A stretch of 64,000 nt of DNA from RUG11198 sp036342255 (GTDB lineage Bacteria; Bacillota_I; Bacilli_A; RF39; UBA660): positions 31,333 through 95,332 of the forward strand of contig JAZAUS010000007.1 in NCBI GenBank assembly GCA_036342255.1, read 5' to 3'. The stretch's first letter is position 1; each line of letters begins with the position of its first letter. Positions 42,221 through 52,255 of this stretch are shown in pieces. The notes under the pieces are model-generated. The model saw only the letters and a list, made by a program, of their open reading frames with translations, ran no database searches and was not told the DNA's origin. The translations under genes were made by a program, and so were the position numbers.

Positions 42221-42817
42221 ATGTATCCTGATAGTCTAAAGAAATTAATTGATAGTTTTAAATTATTACCTGGTATAGGATCAAAAACTGCTGAAAGATT
42301 AGCTTTTTCAATGTTAGATTTTGATAAAGATAAGCTTTCTTCTTTTGCTGATTCTATTTGTGATATTAGAGATAAAATTACAAAGTGTGATATTTGTGGG
42401 AATATTTCTGATTCTAAAATTTGTAATATATGTGGTAATTCATTAAGAGATAATTCAATTATTTTGGTTGTTGAAAGACCTAAAGATATTATTTTGTTTG
42501 AGAAAATTGGTAGCTTTAATGGTGAATATCATGTTTTGAATGGTGTTATATCTCCGTTAGATGGTATTGGACCTGAAGATATTAATTTATTTAGTTTGAT
42601 TGATAGGGTATCTAATAATGATATTAATGAAGTTATTTTTGCTTTAAAGCCTAGTGTTGAGGGGGAAACTACTATTCAATATATTAAAAAATTATTAGAA
42701 GGAAAAAGTATTAATATTTCTAAGATTGCTATTGGAGTACCAATTGGTACTGATATGGAATATATTGATTCTATAACTCTTGAAATGGCTATAGATGAGA
42801 GAAAAATAATGAATTAG
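42221..42817 (+). CDS. recR: Recombination mediator RecR
   Basis: 198 aa, standard length. An N-terminal helix-hairpin-helix (LPGIGSKTAERLAF) is followed by a four-cysteine zinc finger (CDICGNISDSKICNICGN), a TOPRIM domain (ILVVERPKDI...), and a C-terminal part with PSVEGETTIQYI and IAIGVPIGTDMEY. RecR forms a ring with RecO/RecF to load RecA at gaps. Its neighbours dnaX and ybaB confirm the assignment. Confidence 0.96.
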   Translation: MYPDSLKKLIDSFKLLPGIGSKTAERLAFSMLDFDKDKLSSFADSICDIRDKITKCDICGNISDSKICNICGNSLRDNSIILVVERPKDIILFEKIGSFNGEYHVLNGVISPLDGIGPEDINLFSLIDRVSNNDINEVIFALKPSVEGETTIQYIKKLLEGKSINISKIAIGVPIGTDMEYIDSITLEMAIDERKIMN

Positions 42818-42839
42818 TTTTGCAATGGTGGTGGTATAG

Positions 42840-43811
42840 TTGTTGGATGATTATAAGGATAAACAAAATATACTATATAATTTGTTTGTTAATTCTGTTA
42901 AAAAGAATAAGATTAGTCATGCTTATTTAATAGATGGTAACAATAATGAAGATGCTTTTGATTTTGTGATGGCTATTGTTAAATTTCTTATTTGTGAAAA
43001 TAATTATACTATGTTTGATAAATGCGGAAATTGTAATATTTGTAAAAGAATTGATGATAATAATTATTCTGAGGTTAAAATAATTGATAGTGATGGATTA
43101 ATTATTAAGAAAGAACAATTATTAGAGTTACAGTCTGATTTTAGTAAATTTGGTGTTGAAGGAAATAAAAGAATTTATGTTATTAAAGATTGTGATAAAA
43201 TGAATAAATTTGCTTCTAATAGTTTATTAAAATTTTTAGAGGAACCTAATGATAATATTATTGCTATTTTATTTACTAATAATGTTCATAAACTTCTTCC
43301 CACTATTATTTCCAGATGTCAATATGTAAGATTGAAGAACGAAAAAATATTATATGATGGTAAAACTATTAATAATTTTGCTAATTTTTGTTGTAATGGT
43401 TTAATTGATAAAGATAATTTTATTAATGATGAATCTAATATAAAAATGATTAATTCTGTTATAGATTTTATTAAATATTTTGAAGAGAATGGATTAGATA
43501 TTTTTATTTATTTAAAGAAGTTATGGTATAATAGTTTTTCTGAAAGGGATAATTGTATTTTGGGAATAGAATTAATCCTTAATTTTTATTATGATATTTT
43601 TAATTTTTATTTAGGTTTTAATAATTATTTTTTTGCTGAATATTATGATTTAATTAAGGAAATATCTAAATATAATAATTTAGATAAGATAATTAAGAAA
43701 ATCAATTGTTGTTTAGATGCTATTGATAATTTAAAATTTAATTTGAATATCAATTTAGTTATAGATAATTTACTTATAGAATTAGAGGAGAGTAAATATG
43801 AATATAGTTGA
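42840..43811 (+). CDS. holB: DNA polymerase III subunit delta prime
   Basis: 323 aa. It is a clamp-loader AAA+ relative with ISHAYLIDG, a zinc-binding segment (CGNCNICKR), FLEEPNDNIIAILFTNN and ISRCQYVRL. Its P-loop is degenerate, as expected for delta prime, which does not hydrolyse ATP. No ATG is present; the start is TTG at 42840 or 42843 behind a GGTGGTGG site. The stop is TGA, which shows a standard code. It overlaps ricT by 14 bp. It is divergent in the C-terminal half. Confidence 0.88.
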   Translation: MLDDYKDKQNILYNLFVNSVKKNKISHAYLIDGNNNEDAFDFVMAIVKFLICENNYTMFDKCGNCNICKRIDDNNYSEVKIIDSDGLIIKKEQLLELQSDFSKFGVEGNKRIYVIKDCDKMNKFASNSLLKFLEEPNDNIIAILFTNNVHKLLPTIISRCQYVRLKNEKILYDGKTINNFANFCCNGLIDKDNFINDESNIKMINSVIDFIKYFEENGLDIFIYLKKLWYNSFSERDNCILGIELILNFYYDIFNFYLGFNNYFFAEYYDLIKEISKYNNLDKIIKKINCCLDAIDNLKFNLNINLVIDNLLIELEESKYEYS

Positions 43812-44586
43812 GGTAAAATTTGATGATAGTATACGTACTAGTTTTTTTAAAAATAATAAATTTAATTTGAAAAATAATTTAACTATAATTGTAGATGGGG
43901 AAAGAGGACTGCAATTTGGTAAAGTTGTTAAAATAATAGAGGATGATAAAAAATTAGAGAAGGTTGTTGAGTATGAGGTAGTTAGAGTTTCTACTAAAAG
44001 AGATTATTTACAACATTTAAAGAATTTGAAGAATGCTGAGAGTGCTCTTATTAAATGTCGTGATATTGTTAAAGATTATAATTTATCTATGAATATTATA
44101 GATGCTAGTTATAATTTTGATGGTAGTCAATTGTTATTTAGATTTGTTGCTGATGAAAGAATTGATTTTAGAGATTTGGTAAAGGATTTAGGATCTGTTT
44201 TTAAAACTAGAATTGAATTGAGACAAGTTGGTATTAGGGATAAGGCTAAAGAGGTTGGTGGAATTGGACCATGTGGAAGACTTTTATGTTGTTCTAGTTT
44301 TTTAAATTCTTTTGATAGTGTAACTATTAATATGGCTAAGAATCAGAATTTATCTTTAAATCCTACTAAGATTAATGGTGTTTGTGGTAGACTTCTTTGT
44401 TGTTTAAAATATGAGAATGATATATATTCTGATTATAAGAAGAATTTACCTAAATTGAATTCTAAAATTGAATATAATGGTGAAATGGCTAAAGTAATAT
44501 TTGTTGATGCTTTAAAGAGTAAGTATAAACTTGAATTAAGTGATAAAACTATTGTGGAAATTGATGTAGATGAAAGTAAAAAATAG
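43798..44586 (+). CDS. ricT: RicT/YaaT (PSP1-domain) regulatory protein
   Basis: 262 aa. The PSP1 domain ends with two CGRLLCC motifs (KEVGGIGPCGRLLCC and NGVCGRLLCC), which in the Bacillus RicAFT complex bind iron-sulfur clusters. That complex controls RNA processing by RNase Y. RicA and RicF are not in the window. It starts inside the end of holB behind GAGGAGAG and overlaps trmN6 by 17 bp. Confidence 0.92.
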   Translation: MNIVEVKFDDSIRTSFFKNNKFNLKNNLTIIVDGERGLQFGKVVKIIEDDKKLEKVVEYEVVRVSTKRDYLQHLKNLKNAESALIKCRDIVKDYNLSMNIIDASYNFDGSQLLFRFVADERIDFRDLVKDLGSVFKTRIELRQVGIRDKAKEVGGIGPCGRLLCCSSFLNSFDSVTINMAKNQNLSLNPTKINGVCGRLLCCLKYENDIYSDYKKNLPKLNSKIEYNGEMAKVIFVDALKSKYKLELSDKTIVEIDVDESKK

Positions 44587-45292
44587 ATTATTAGATTATA
44601 AATATATTATTTATCAGGATGATGATTATTTTAAATTTTCTTTGGATTCTGTTTTGTTGGCTAATTTTGTCACTCTTAATTTAAGAACTAAAAAAATAAT
44701 TGATTTAGCTTGTGGAAATGCTCCTATTCCTATGCTTTTATCTATGAGAACTAAGGCTTTAATTTATGGAATAGAATTACAAAAATGTATATTTGATTTA
44801 GGTGTTGAATCTATTAAAGAAAATAAGTTGAATGATAGAATTAAACTTATTAATGGTGATGTTAAAGATATTTCTAAATATTTTGATAGTGATTCTTTTG
44901 ATGTTGTTGTTTGTAATCCGCCTTATTTTGTTAATAGTAATGATAAAATGGTTAATGATGATATTGTTAAGGCTAAGGCAAGGCATGAAATTACTTTAAA
45001 TATTGATGATGTTCTTAAAAATGCTAGATATTTATTAAAAAATGGTGGTAGATTGGCTATTGTTCATAGGACAGATAGATTTGTTGAAATATTAAATAAG
45101 TTTTGTAAATATGGTTTACAGCCAAAGAAAGTACAGTTTATATATCCTAAAGAGAATAGGAATAGTGACTTGTTTTTAATTGAAGGTGTAAAGAATGGTA
45201 AAGTTGGTTTAAAAGTTTTACCTAATTTAATTATTCATAATGAGGATAATAGTTATAAAAATAATATTAGAACAATGTTTTTTGAAGAATAG
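44570..45292 (+). CDS. tRNA1(Val) (adenine-37-N6)-methyltransferase-like protein
   Basis: 240 aa class I methyltransferase. Motif I is DLACGNAPIPMLLS, and the amino-methyltransferase motif IV is NPPYF, which fits N6-adenine methylation. The opening LDYKYIIYQDDDYFKFSLDSVLL is typical of the YabB/TrmN6 family that lies next to rsmI (yabC) in Bacillus. The ATG lies within the end of ricT, so translation is coupled. A K/R-rich C-terminus could contact RNA. Confidence 0.87.
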   Translation: MKVKNRLLDYKYIIYQDDDYFKFSLDSVLLANFVTLNLRTKKIIDLACGNAPIPMLLSMRTKALIYGIELQKCIFDLGVESIKENKLNDRIKLINGDVKDISKYFDSDSFDVVVCNPPYFVNSNDKMVNDDIVKAKARHEITLNIDDVLKNARYLLKNGGRLAIVHRTDRFVEILNKFCKYGLQPKKVQFIYPKENRNSDLFLIEGVKNGKVGLKVLPNLIIHNEDNSYKNNIRTMFFEE

Positions 45293-45303
45293 AGGTGTTT
45301 CTT

Positions 45304-46149
45304 ATGTGGCAAAAGAGTTTTGATGGTAGTAATCTTTTATATTTAATTTCTACACCTATTGGTAATTTAGGAGACATTACATTAAGAAGTATTGATATTT
45401 TAAACGAAGTTGATATTATTTTTTCAGAGGATACTAGGGTTACAAAATTGCTTCTTAATCATTTACATATTAATAAAAAATTAGTGTCTCTTCATGATCA
45501 CAATGAGGATATTGTAAAAGATAAAGTATTGGAATATTTAAATAATGGATATAATGTTGGTCTTGTTTCTGATAGGGGTACTCCTATTATTAGTGATCCC
45601 GGTTATAAGACTGTAAAGTATGTTGTTGATAATGGTTTTAATGTAGTGGCATTACCAGGAGCTAATGCATTTGTTCCAGCTTTAATTTCCTCTGGTATCG
45701 AACCTTTACCTTTTACTTTTTATGGATTCCTTGATAGTAAAAGTAGTAAAAGAAAAAAAGAATTAGATAAGTTAAAGGAAATTACAAATACTATTATTTT
45801 TTATGAGGCACCTCATCGTATTAAAGATACTATATGTGATATGTTAGATATTTTTGGTGATAGAAATGTTAGTCTTTCTAGAGAAATTTCTAAAAAATAT
45901 GAGAGTATTTATCGAGGTTCTATATCTAATCTAATTTCTTCTTTAGATAATATAAAGGGAGAATTTGTTATAGTTGTTGAAGGAGCTAAAGTTGATAATA
46001 ATAATATTGATAATGTTGAGTTAATTCAACAAGTAGATTTTTATATAGATAATGGATTAAGTAAAAAAGATGCTATTAAGTTGGTTGCTAATATTAATAA
46101 AATTAGTAAAAATGATGTATATAATCTTTATCATAAGGAGGAGGTTTAA
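45304..46149 (+). CDS. rsmI: 16S rRNA 2'-O-methyltransferase RsmI
   Basis: 281 aa. Family signatures: LYLISTPIGNLGDITLRSIDIL, SEDTRVTKLLL, LVSDRGTPIISDPG and PGANAFVPALISSG, all from the tetrapyrrole-methylase fold. It methylates C1402 of 16S rRNA. The ATG at 45304 follows AGAGGTG; an earlier GTG at 45295 overlaps that site. It overlaps pth by 1 bp. Confidence 0.95.
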   Translation: MWQKSFDGSNLLYLISTPIGNLGDITLRSIDILNEVDIIFSEDTRVTKLLLNHLHINKKLVSLHDHNEDIVKDKVLEYLNNGYNVGLVSDRGTPIISDPGYKTVKYVVDNGFNVVALPGANAFVPALISSGIEPLPFTFYGFLDSKSSKRKKELDKLKEITNTIIFYEAPHRIKDTICDMLDIFGDRNVSLSREISKKYESIYRGSISNLISSLDNIKGEFVIVVEGAKVDNNNIDNVELIQQVDFYIDNGLSKKDAIKLVANINKISKNDVYNLYHKEEV

Positions 46150-46709
46150 TGAAATTAATTTTTGGATTAGGTAATCCTGGAAAGAAATATGAGAATACGA
46201 GACATAATATTGGTTATATGTTAGTAGATTTGATTGCTAAGGATAAAAAAATAGAATTTAAATCAAGTAAATTTAATGCTGATGTTGCTGAATATAATTA
46301 TAATGGGGAGAAAATTTGTTTAGTTAAACCTTTATCTTTTATGAATTTATCTGGTATTGTTGTGAAGAAGATGATAGATTTTTATAAGGTTGAATTAGAT
46401 GATATTATGGTTATTCATGATGATTTAGATATGAATTTTGGAAGAGTTAAATTTGTTAATAATAGTAGTGATGGTGGACATAATGGAATTAAAGATATTG
46501 AAAGAAATATTAGTAGTAAAGATTATTTAAGACTTAAAATTGGTATCTCAAAGAATAATGATATAGATACTAAAGATTATGTTTTAGGTAAATTTAATAA
46601 AGAAGAAAGAGAAAAGTTAAAGATATTATTAAATAATCTAATCTCTGTTGTTGATGATTTTTGTAATATAGATATAGAAATGCTAAAAAGCAAATATAAT
46701 AGAAAATAA
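46149..46709 (+). CDS. pth: Peptidyl-tRNA hydrolase
   Basis: 186 aa, usual length. It starts with MKLIFGLGNPGKKYENTRHN, carrying the catalytic His (TRHNIGY), then KPLSFMNLSG, HDDLD with its Asp, and DGGHNGIKDIE. It releases peptides from prematurely dropped tRNAs. GGAGGAGG precedes the start. It is probably the last gene of the dnaX operon before mfd (46-bp gap), matching the Bacillus pth-mfd neighbourhood. Confidence 0.96.
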   Translation: MKLIFGLGNPGKKYENTRHNIGYMLVDLIAKDKKIEFKSSKFNADVAEYNYNGEKICLVKPLSFMNLSGIVVKKMIDFYKVELDDIMVIHDDLDMNFGRVKFVNNSSDGGHNGIKDIERNISSKDYLRLKIGISKNNDIDTKDYVLGKFNKEEREKLKILLNNLISVVDDFCNIDIEMLKSKYNRK

Positions 46710-46755
46710 TTGTACTTTTTAATAAAGTATGATTTTTTAGGTTGGGAGGAATAAT

Positions 46756-49700
46756 ATGATTTTTGATAAAATGTTTAAGATAGTTGATTATAATTATTAT
46801 GCTGTGTCTGGTTTAAATAGTGAATTATCTATGATTTATGTATATGATACTTTTATTAAATACAATAAAGGAATGGTAATTATTACTAATTCTTTATATG
46901 AAGCTAATAATTTATATAGTAAATTATCTAATTATACTGATAAAGTATTATTTTTTCCTATGGATGATTTTATTACTAGTGAAGCTATTGCTATTAGTCC
47001 TGAATTGAAAGTAGAGAGGATTAATACTCTTAATACTTTAGTTCACGATAATAAATATATAGTTGTTACTAATTTGATGGGTATTTTAAGATATTTACCT
47101 AAAGTAAGTACCTGGAAAAATTCTATTATTAAAATAAATAAGGGAATGGAATTAAGTCGTGAGTACTTAGAAAATAAATTATATGATTTGGGATATGTTA
47201 GAGAAACTATTGTAACGGAAACTGGTAATGTTGGAGTTAGAGGTTTTGTTATAGATGTGTTTCCTGTTTCAGAAACTAATCCTATCAGAATTGAATTTTG
47301 GGGAGATGAGATAGATAGTATTAAGTATTTTGATGTAGAAACACAACTTTCTAATAGTGAGATTAATGAGTTAGATATATATCCTTATACTGAATTTCTA
47401 TTAGATGAATATGATGATGATATAGATAGACGTCAAAAATATTTAAAGTATTATGCTAAAGATATTAATGGTTTGTGGGATTATGTTGATAGTAAGATTT
47501 GTTTTTATTATTATTATAATCAAATTAGAGAAGGATATAATCTTCTATATGATACAATTACTAATTATGATGAAGAGAATGAAGATAGTATAAAGACTGA
47601 TTATATGTTTGATATTAAGGACATTAAATTTGATAAAGAGATATTTTTGATGCAATTGGATAATATTTTAAGTGATATTAAATTGGAATATGAAGATAAA
47701 TATATTTCTATGAATATTGAAAATTATGATGGTAATTTAAAATATATAATTAATGATTTAAAAAAGTTTCTTTTAAACAAGAAGGATATAATAATTTGTG
47801 TTGATAATAATCTTACTAGAGATAGAATTATTAGATATTTTGGTGATGATATTGATATTGTTAAGAGTAATCTTTTTAATATTGTTAAAGGTAAGGTTAA
47901 TATTGTTGTTAAAAATATTGATACTGGTTTTATATATAATAATTATGTAGTAATATCTCATCATGATTTATTTAAGAATATTGTTAAAAAGAAAAAATAT
48001 AAAAATAAGTTTAAAATGGGTAGTAAGATAAATGATATTAGTAATATTAGTCGTGGTGATTATATTGTACATGAAAGTCATGGTATTGGAATATATGATG
48101 AGTTAACTACTATTGTTAAGAATGGATATAAGAAGGATTATATTAAGCTTATATATGCTGGTGGGGATGTTCTATATATACCTGTTGAAAAAATTGATAG
48201 AATTAGTAAGTATTCTAGTAAAGAAGGAGCTAGTGTTAAGCTTGATAGTTTAAGTAATGATAATTGGAAGAAGAAAAAAGCTCGTGTTCGTGGGAAATTA
48301 CAAGAAATAGCTGATGAATTATTAAAGATATCTGCTGAAAGGGAAGCTTTGAAAGGGTATGCATTTTCAGAAGATGATGAGAATCAAATATTATTTGATA
48401 GTGAGTTTGAATATGTAGAAACTCCTGATCAAATTAAAGCAATTGATGCAATTAAGAGTGAGATGGAAAAGAGTCATCCTATGGATATGTTGTTATGTGG
48501 AGATGTTGGATATGGTAAGACTGAGGTGGCTTTTAGAGCAATGTTTAAGGCTGTAAATGATGGTAAACAGGTTGCATATTTGTGTCCAACAACTATTTTA
48601 TCTAGTCAACAATATAAAAATGCTCTTGATCGTTTTAAAAATTTTCCTATTAATATAGAACTTATTAATAGGTATGTGTCAACGAAAAAACAGAAAGAAA
48701 TTGTGGAAAAATTAAAAAATGGAAAAGTAGATATATTATTTGGAACTCATAGACTTCTTAGTAATGATATAGAATTTAAAGATTTAGGATTGCTTGTAGT
48801 TGATGAAGAACAAAGATTTGGTGTAACTCATAAAGAGAAGATTAAACAGTATAAGTCAAATGTTGATGTGTTGACATTATCAGCGACACCTATTCCTAGG
48901 ACTTTACAAATGAGTATGACAGGTATAAGAAGTTTATCTTTAATTGAAACAGCTCCAGAGGAAAGATTACCTGTACAGACTTATGTTTTAGCTGAGAATG
49001 ATAGTGTTATTAAAGATGCTATATATAAGGAATTGTCTAGAGATGGTCAAGTTTTTATTCTATATAATTATATAGATGATATTGAGGAGAGGGCTAATAG
49101 AATTAATAGATTAGTACCTGATGCTAGGGTAGAATTTGCTCATGGTAGGATGACTAAGAGTGAGCTTGAGGATAAAATGCAAGACTTTATAGATTATAAG
49201 TTTGATGTGTTGGTTTGTACAACTATAATAGAAACTGGTATTGATATACCTAATGTTAATACTTTAATTATTATTGACGCTGATCATTTTGGATTATCAC
49301 AGTTATATCAAATTAGAGGTAGAATAGGTAGAAGTAATAAGATAGGGTATGCATATTTGATGTATAATAAACATAAAATGCTTAATGATATTGCTGTTAA
49401 AAGACTTAATACGATTAAAGAGTTTACTGAACTTGGTAGTGGATTTAAGATTGCAATGCGAGATTTATCTATCAGGGGTGCTGGTGATATATTAGGTAGT
49501 GAACAATCTGGTTTTATAGATACTATTGGTATAGAGTTATATTTGAAGATGTTAAAAGAAGCTGTATCTAAAATTAAGGGAGAATATGTTGAAGAAGAGA
49601 AAGATGAAAATCTTGATAATAAGACTTTAATAGAGGTAGAGACTCATATTAGTGATAAATATACTGATGATGAAGATTTGAAAATAGAGATACATAAGAT

Positions 49701-50079
49701 GATTAATGAAGTAGATTCTATGGATAAATTTAAAGAAATTAAGAGTGAGTTAGAAGATAGATTTGGTAAGATTGATAAGAGTATAGAAATATATATGTAT
49801 GAGGAATGGTTTGAGAAACTTGCTAATATAATAGAAGTTGAAAAAGTTAATCAGACTAAGACTTTTATTGATATAGAATTATCGAATAATATGAATGATA
49901 AGATAGATGGTGAAGAATTATTTATGACTTGTTATGACATTTCTAAGAATTTTAGATTAAGTTTTAAAAATAATAAGATACATATTATTTTAGATGTTGT
50001 AAATTTAGACAAACATTTTCTTTTATATTTAATTGAATTGTTTGATACATTAATAGATAAATTTGAATTAAGGAACTAG
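46756..50079 (+). CDS. mfd: Transcription-repair coupling factor Mfd
   Basis: 1107 aa. It has UvrB-like N-terminal domains (ETGNVGVRGFVIDVFP), a CarD-like RNA polymerase interaction domain (GDYIVHESHGIGIYDELTT), then superfamily 2 motor motifs: Walker A GDVGYGKTEVAFRAM, DEEQRFG, TATPIPRTLQMS (as SATPIPRT), and QIRGRIGRS, and a C-terminal TRCF domain. It displaces stalled RNA polymerase and recruits UvrA. GGGAGG precedes the start. It is somewhat shorter than usual (about 1150-1180). It ends at a terminator. Confidence 0.97.
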   Translation: MIFDKMFKIVDYNYYAVSGLNSELSMIYVYDTFIKYNKGMVIITNSLYEANNLYSKLSNYTDKVLFFPMDDFITSEAIAISPELKVERINTLNTLVHDNKYIVVTNLMGILRYLPKVSTWKNSIIKINKGMELSREYLENKLYDLGYVRETIVTETGNVGVRGFVIDVFPVSETNPIRIEFWGDEIDSIKYFDVETQLSNSEINELDIYPYTEFLLDEYDDDIDRRQKYLKYYAKDINGLWDYVDSKICFYYYYNQIREGYNLLYDTITNYDEENEDSIKTDYMFDIKDIKFDKEIFLMQLDNILSDIKLEYEDKYISMNIENYDGNLKYIINDLKKFLLNKKDIIICVDNNLTRDRIIRYFGDDIDIVKSNLFNIVKGKVNIVVKNIDTGFIYNNYVVISHHDLFKNIVKKKKYKNKFKMGSKINDISNISRGDYIVHESHGIGIYDELTTIVKNGYKKDYIKLIYAGGDVLYIPVEKIDRISKYSSKEGASVKLDSLSNDNWKKKKARVRGKLQEIADELLKISAEREALKGYAFSEDDENQILFDSEFEYVETPDQIKAIDAIKSEMEKSHPMDMLLCGDVGYGKTEVAFRAMFKAVNDGKQVAYLCPTTILSSQQYKNALDRFKNFPINIELINRYVSTKKQKEIVEKLKNGKVDILFGTHRLLSNDIEFKDLGLLVVDEEQRFGVTHKEKIKQYKSNVDVLTLSATPIPRTLQMSMTGIRSLSLIETAPEERLPVQTYVLAENDSVIKDAIYKELSRDGQVFILYNYIDDIEERANRINRLVPDARVEFAHGRMTKSELEDKMQDFIDYKFDVLVCTTIIETGIDIPNVNTLIIIDADHFGLSQLYQIRGRIGRSNKIGYAYLMYNKHKMLNDIAVKRLNTIKEFTELGSGFKIAMRDLSIRGAGDILGSEQSGFIDTIGIELYLKMLKEAVSKIKGEYVEEEKDENLDNKTLIEVETHISDKYTDDEDLKIEIHKMINEVDSMDKFKEIKSELEDRFGKIDKSIEIYMYEEWFEKLANIIEVEKVNQTKTFIDIELSNNMNDKIDGEELFMTCYDISKNFRLSFKNNKIHIILDVVNLDKHFLLYLIELFDTLIDKFELRN

Positions 50080-50120
50080 ATTATATTGTTTATTGTATTT
50101 GTTTTTATATTTTAAATATA

Positions 50121-50149
50121 CAAATAGGATTTTTTCTATTTGTTTTTTT
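50121..50149 (+). terminator. Terminator after mfd
   Basis: CAAATAG (50121-50127) pairs with CTATTTG (50136-50142), followed by seven T residues. Confidence 0.75.
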
Positions 50150-50219
50150 ATGTGTAGTTTTTTATTGATTCTTTATTGTAATTTTGTTAATTTTATGTTA
50201 TTTTTAAAATAGAAGGGAA

Positions 50220-52115
50220 GTGAATATAATTAAAAAGAAAAAAATATTTGTGGGGTTATTGGTTTTATTTATAATGTTAGGGTTTGGTGTAGTTGTTCAT
50301 GCTGCTACAAAAGATTCTACTCCACCTGTTTTAAAAAGTGCTTCTTTGGTAACAAATACAGTTTCTTATGGAGATAATATTTGTATTAATGTTGATGCTA
50401 CTGATAATGTTGGAATTTGGATTTATCATTTTGATTTTTATAATGTTAATTTAAAACAATATTTCAGTCAAGAATCTACGGTTATTGATAATAAGAAAGT
50501 TTGTGTAAAGGTACCTGATGGAATTAGTGGTGGATCTTATATTTTAGCTTCGTTGTCTCTTGCTGATAATGCTGGTAATTGGATTAGCTATTGTAGTGAT
50601 TATTTTAAATCATATTATGGCGATATGGAAAGTAATTATTTTTCATTTGGTAATAATAAATTAACTGTTTTTGCTCAATCTGATACTGATTTACCTATAT
50701 TGCAAAGTATTAAATTTGATAAAACAAATGTTTCTATTAATGAGAAAGTTAAAATTATTATTAAAGCTAGTGATAATAATGCTGTAGATTATCCAGTAAT
50801 ATCATTTGAAAATGAAGATTTTATTAATGATGATGTAACTTTTAATTATGATAAAGCTACTGATTCTTATATTGGTTATGTATCTTTTGCAAAAGCAGGA
50901 AAATATAAAATTAATTATATTGATATAATAGATAAAGCAACTAATAGTAATAGGTATTATAGTAAAGATACTAATTATGAATGGGTTTCTTCTTCTCAAA
51001 AGTTGAAAGAAGATTATATTATTAATGTTAGTGGTGGTTCAAATGATAATGAAGGACCTAAATTATTAAATGTTTATTTAAATAAAACAGAAGTTGTAGC
51101 TCCTAGTTTTGTTAAAGTTTATATAGATGCTGTTGATGAAGGTTCTGGTATCAAAAGTATTCAAGCAAGTTTTACTACAGAGCAAGATATGAAAAATGGT
51201 TTGAATAAGTCTTATTTTATTGATGATATTATTTTTGATAATACAACTTCTAAGTATGTTGGTATATTTAATGTAGATCAATATTCAACTGGTAAATTTT
51301 TAATTAATAATATTACTTTAATAGATAATCAGAATAATAAATCTATTTATAATTATTTGGATAATGATAATAATAAGTTAAGTGAGTATTCATTTAATAT
51401 TAAAGAAGAATTTAAGTATGATTTGGTGACTTCAACTGTTGATGATGATATTATCAGTAGAATTAATAATACTAAAGATGATGCTATTATTATGATTGAT
51501 TCTACTAATAATTATAAAATTTCAAAAGATATTTTTAAAAGTATTAAAGGTACAAATAAAACTATTTATATTGAAACTGGTGGAATTCAATGGGTATTTA
51601 ATGGTAAAGATATTAAAAAGCCAAAAGATATAATGGTTAATGTATTAGTAGATGTTTTTTATAATGATAATTTAGGAGAGAATAAAGAAGATTATATTGC
51701 TTTAGTTTTTTATGATAATGGTAGATTACCTGGTAAAGCTAAAATTAGAGTAAAGACTGATTATACTTTTAAGTATTCTTATGGTGTAAAAGATTTAATT
51801 AGTTATTATTATAATGATAAGGAAGATAAATATAAGCTACAAAATAATAAAATTAACTTAACAAATGATGGATTTTATGAATTTGATATATCACATAATA
51901 GTACATATGTTTTATCTAATAAGAAAATAGATAATAAATTAATAACTAATTCAGATTATCTTAATAATGATTCTAATATGACTAATTCTAATGATGATTC
52001 AAATGATAATTCAAGTAAATTACTATTGATAGGTATTTGTTGTAGTGTTTTTGTATTAATATTTTTAATTATTATAATAAAAATAAAAAAAGGAAAAAAG
52101 AAAAAGCATAATTAA
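50220..52115 (+). CDS. Cell-surface protein with Ig-like domains and C-terminal anchor
   Basis: About 631 aa. A signal peptide (KKKKIFVGLLVLFIMLGFGVV, cleavage near VHA-A) is followed by three Ig-like units that each begin with a P-L-K/Q-like strand (STPPVLKSASL at about 33, DLPILQSIKF at about 160, EGPKLLNVYL at about 280). A unique region (about 400-590) follows, then a polar linker, one membrane helix (LLLIGICCSVFVLIFLIIII) and a basic tail KKGKKKKHN. It is probably tethered to the cell surface. The start is uncertain: GTG 50220 is only 2 nt from AAGGG, while an in-frame ATT at 50229 has better spacing. Confidence 0.75.
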   Translation: MNIIKKKKIFVGLLVLFIMLGFGVVVHAATKDSTPPVLKSASLVTNTVSYGDNICINVDATDNVGIWIYHFDFYNVNLKQYFSQESTVIDNKKVCVKVPDGISGGSYILASLSLADNAGNWISYCSDYFKSYYGDMESNYFSFGNNKLTVFAQSDTDLPILQSIKFDKTNVSINEKVKIIIKASDNNAVDYPVISFENEDFINDDVTFNYDKATDSYIGYVSFAKAGKYKINYIDIIDKATNSNRYYSKDTNYEWVSSSQKLKEDYIINVSGGSNDNEGPKLLNVYLNKTEVVAPSFVKVYIDAVDEGSGIKSIQASFTTEQDMKNGLNKSYFIDDIIFDNTTSKYVGIFNVDQYSTGKFLINNITLIDNQNNKSIYNYLDNDNNKLSEYSFNIKEEFKYDLVTSTVDDDIISRINNTKDDAIIMIDSTNNYKISKDIFKSIKGTNKTIYIETGGIQWVFNGKDIKKPKDIMVNVLVDVFYNDNLGENKEDYIALVFYDNGRLPGKAKIRVKTDYTFKYSYGVKDLISYYYNDKEDKYKLQNNKINLTNDGFYEFDISHNSTYVLSNKKIDNKLITNSDYLNNDSNMTNSNDDSNDNSSKLLLIGICCSVFVLIFLIIIIKIKKGKKKKHN

Positions 52116-52136
52116 TATATTGAAGGTAATATTTTT

Positions 52137-52170
52137 AGAAATTAATTATTTTAATTAATTTCTTTTTTTT
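52137..52170 (+). terminator. Terminator after the surface-protein gene
   Basis: AGAAATTAATTA (52137-52148) pairs with TAATTAATTTCT (52152-52163), followed by a T run. Confidence 0.85.
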
Positions 52171-52195
52171 ATTTATATGTTTTGTTAATTATTAA

Positions 52196-52224
52196 TTGAC
52201 AGTTTAAATATATTGTGGTATTAT
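52196..52224 (+). promoter_or_regulatory. Promoter of the 291-aa gene
   Basis: TTGACA (52196-52201), a 17-bp spacer and TATTAT (52219-52224) lie about 30 bp upstream of the start codon. Confidence 0.75.
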
Positions 52225-52255
52225 ACTTGCGTTTTTATTAGAGGGGGAATTTGTA

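Noticed and set aside
42840..43811. Mycoplasma genetic code (TGA as tryptophan)
   Set aside because: holB and the membrane gene at 6630 end at TGA at the expected place, and tryptophans are encoded by TGG.
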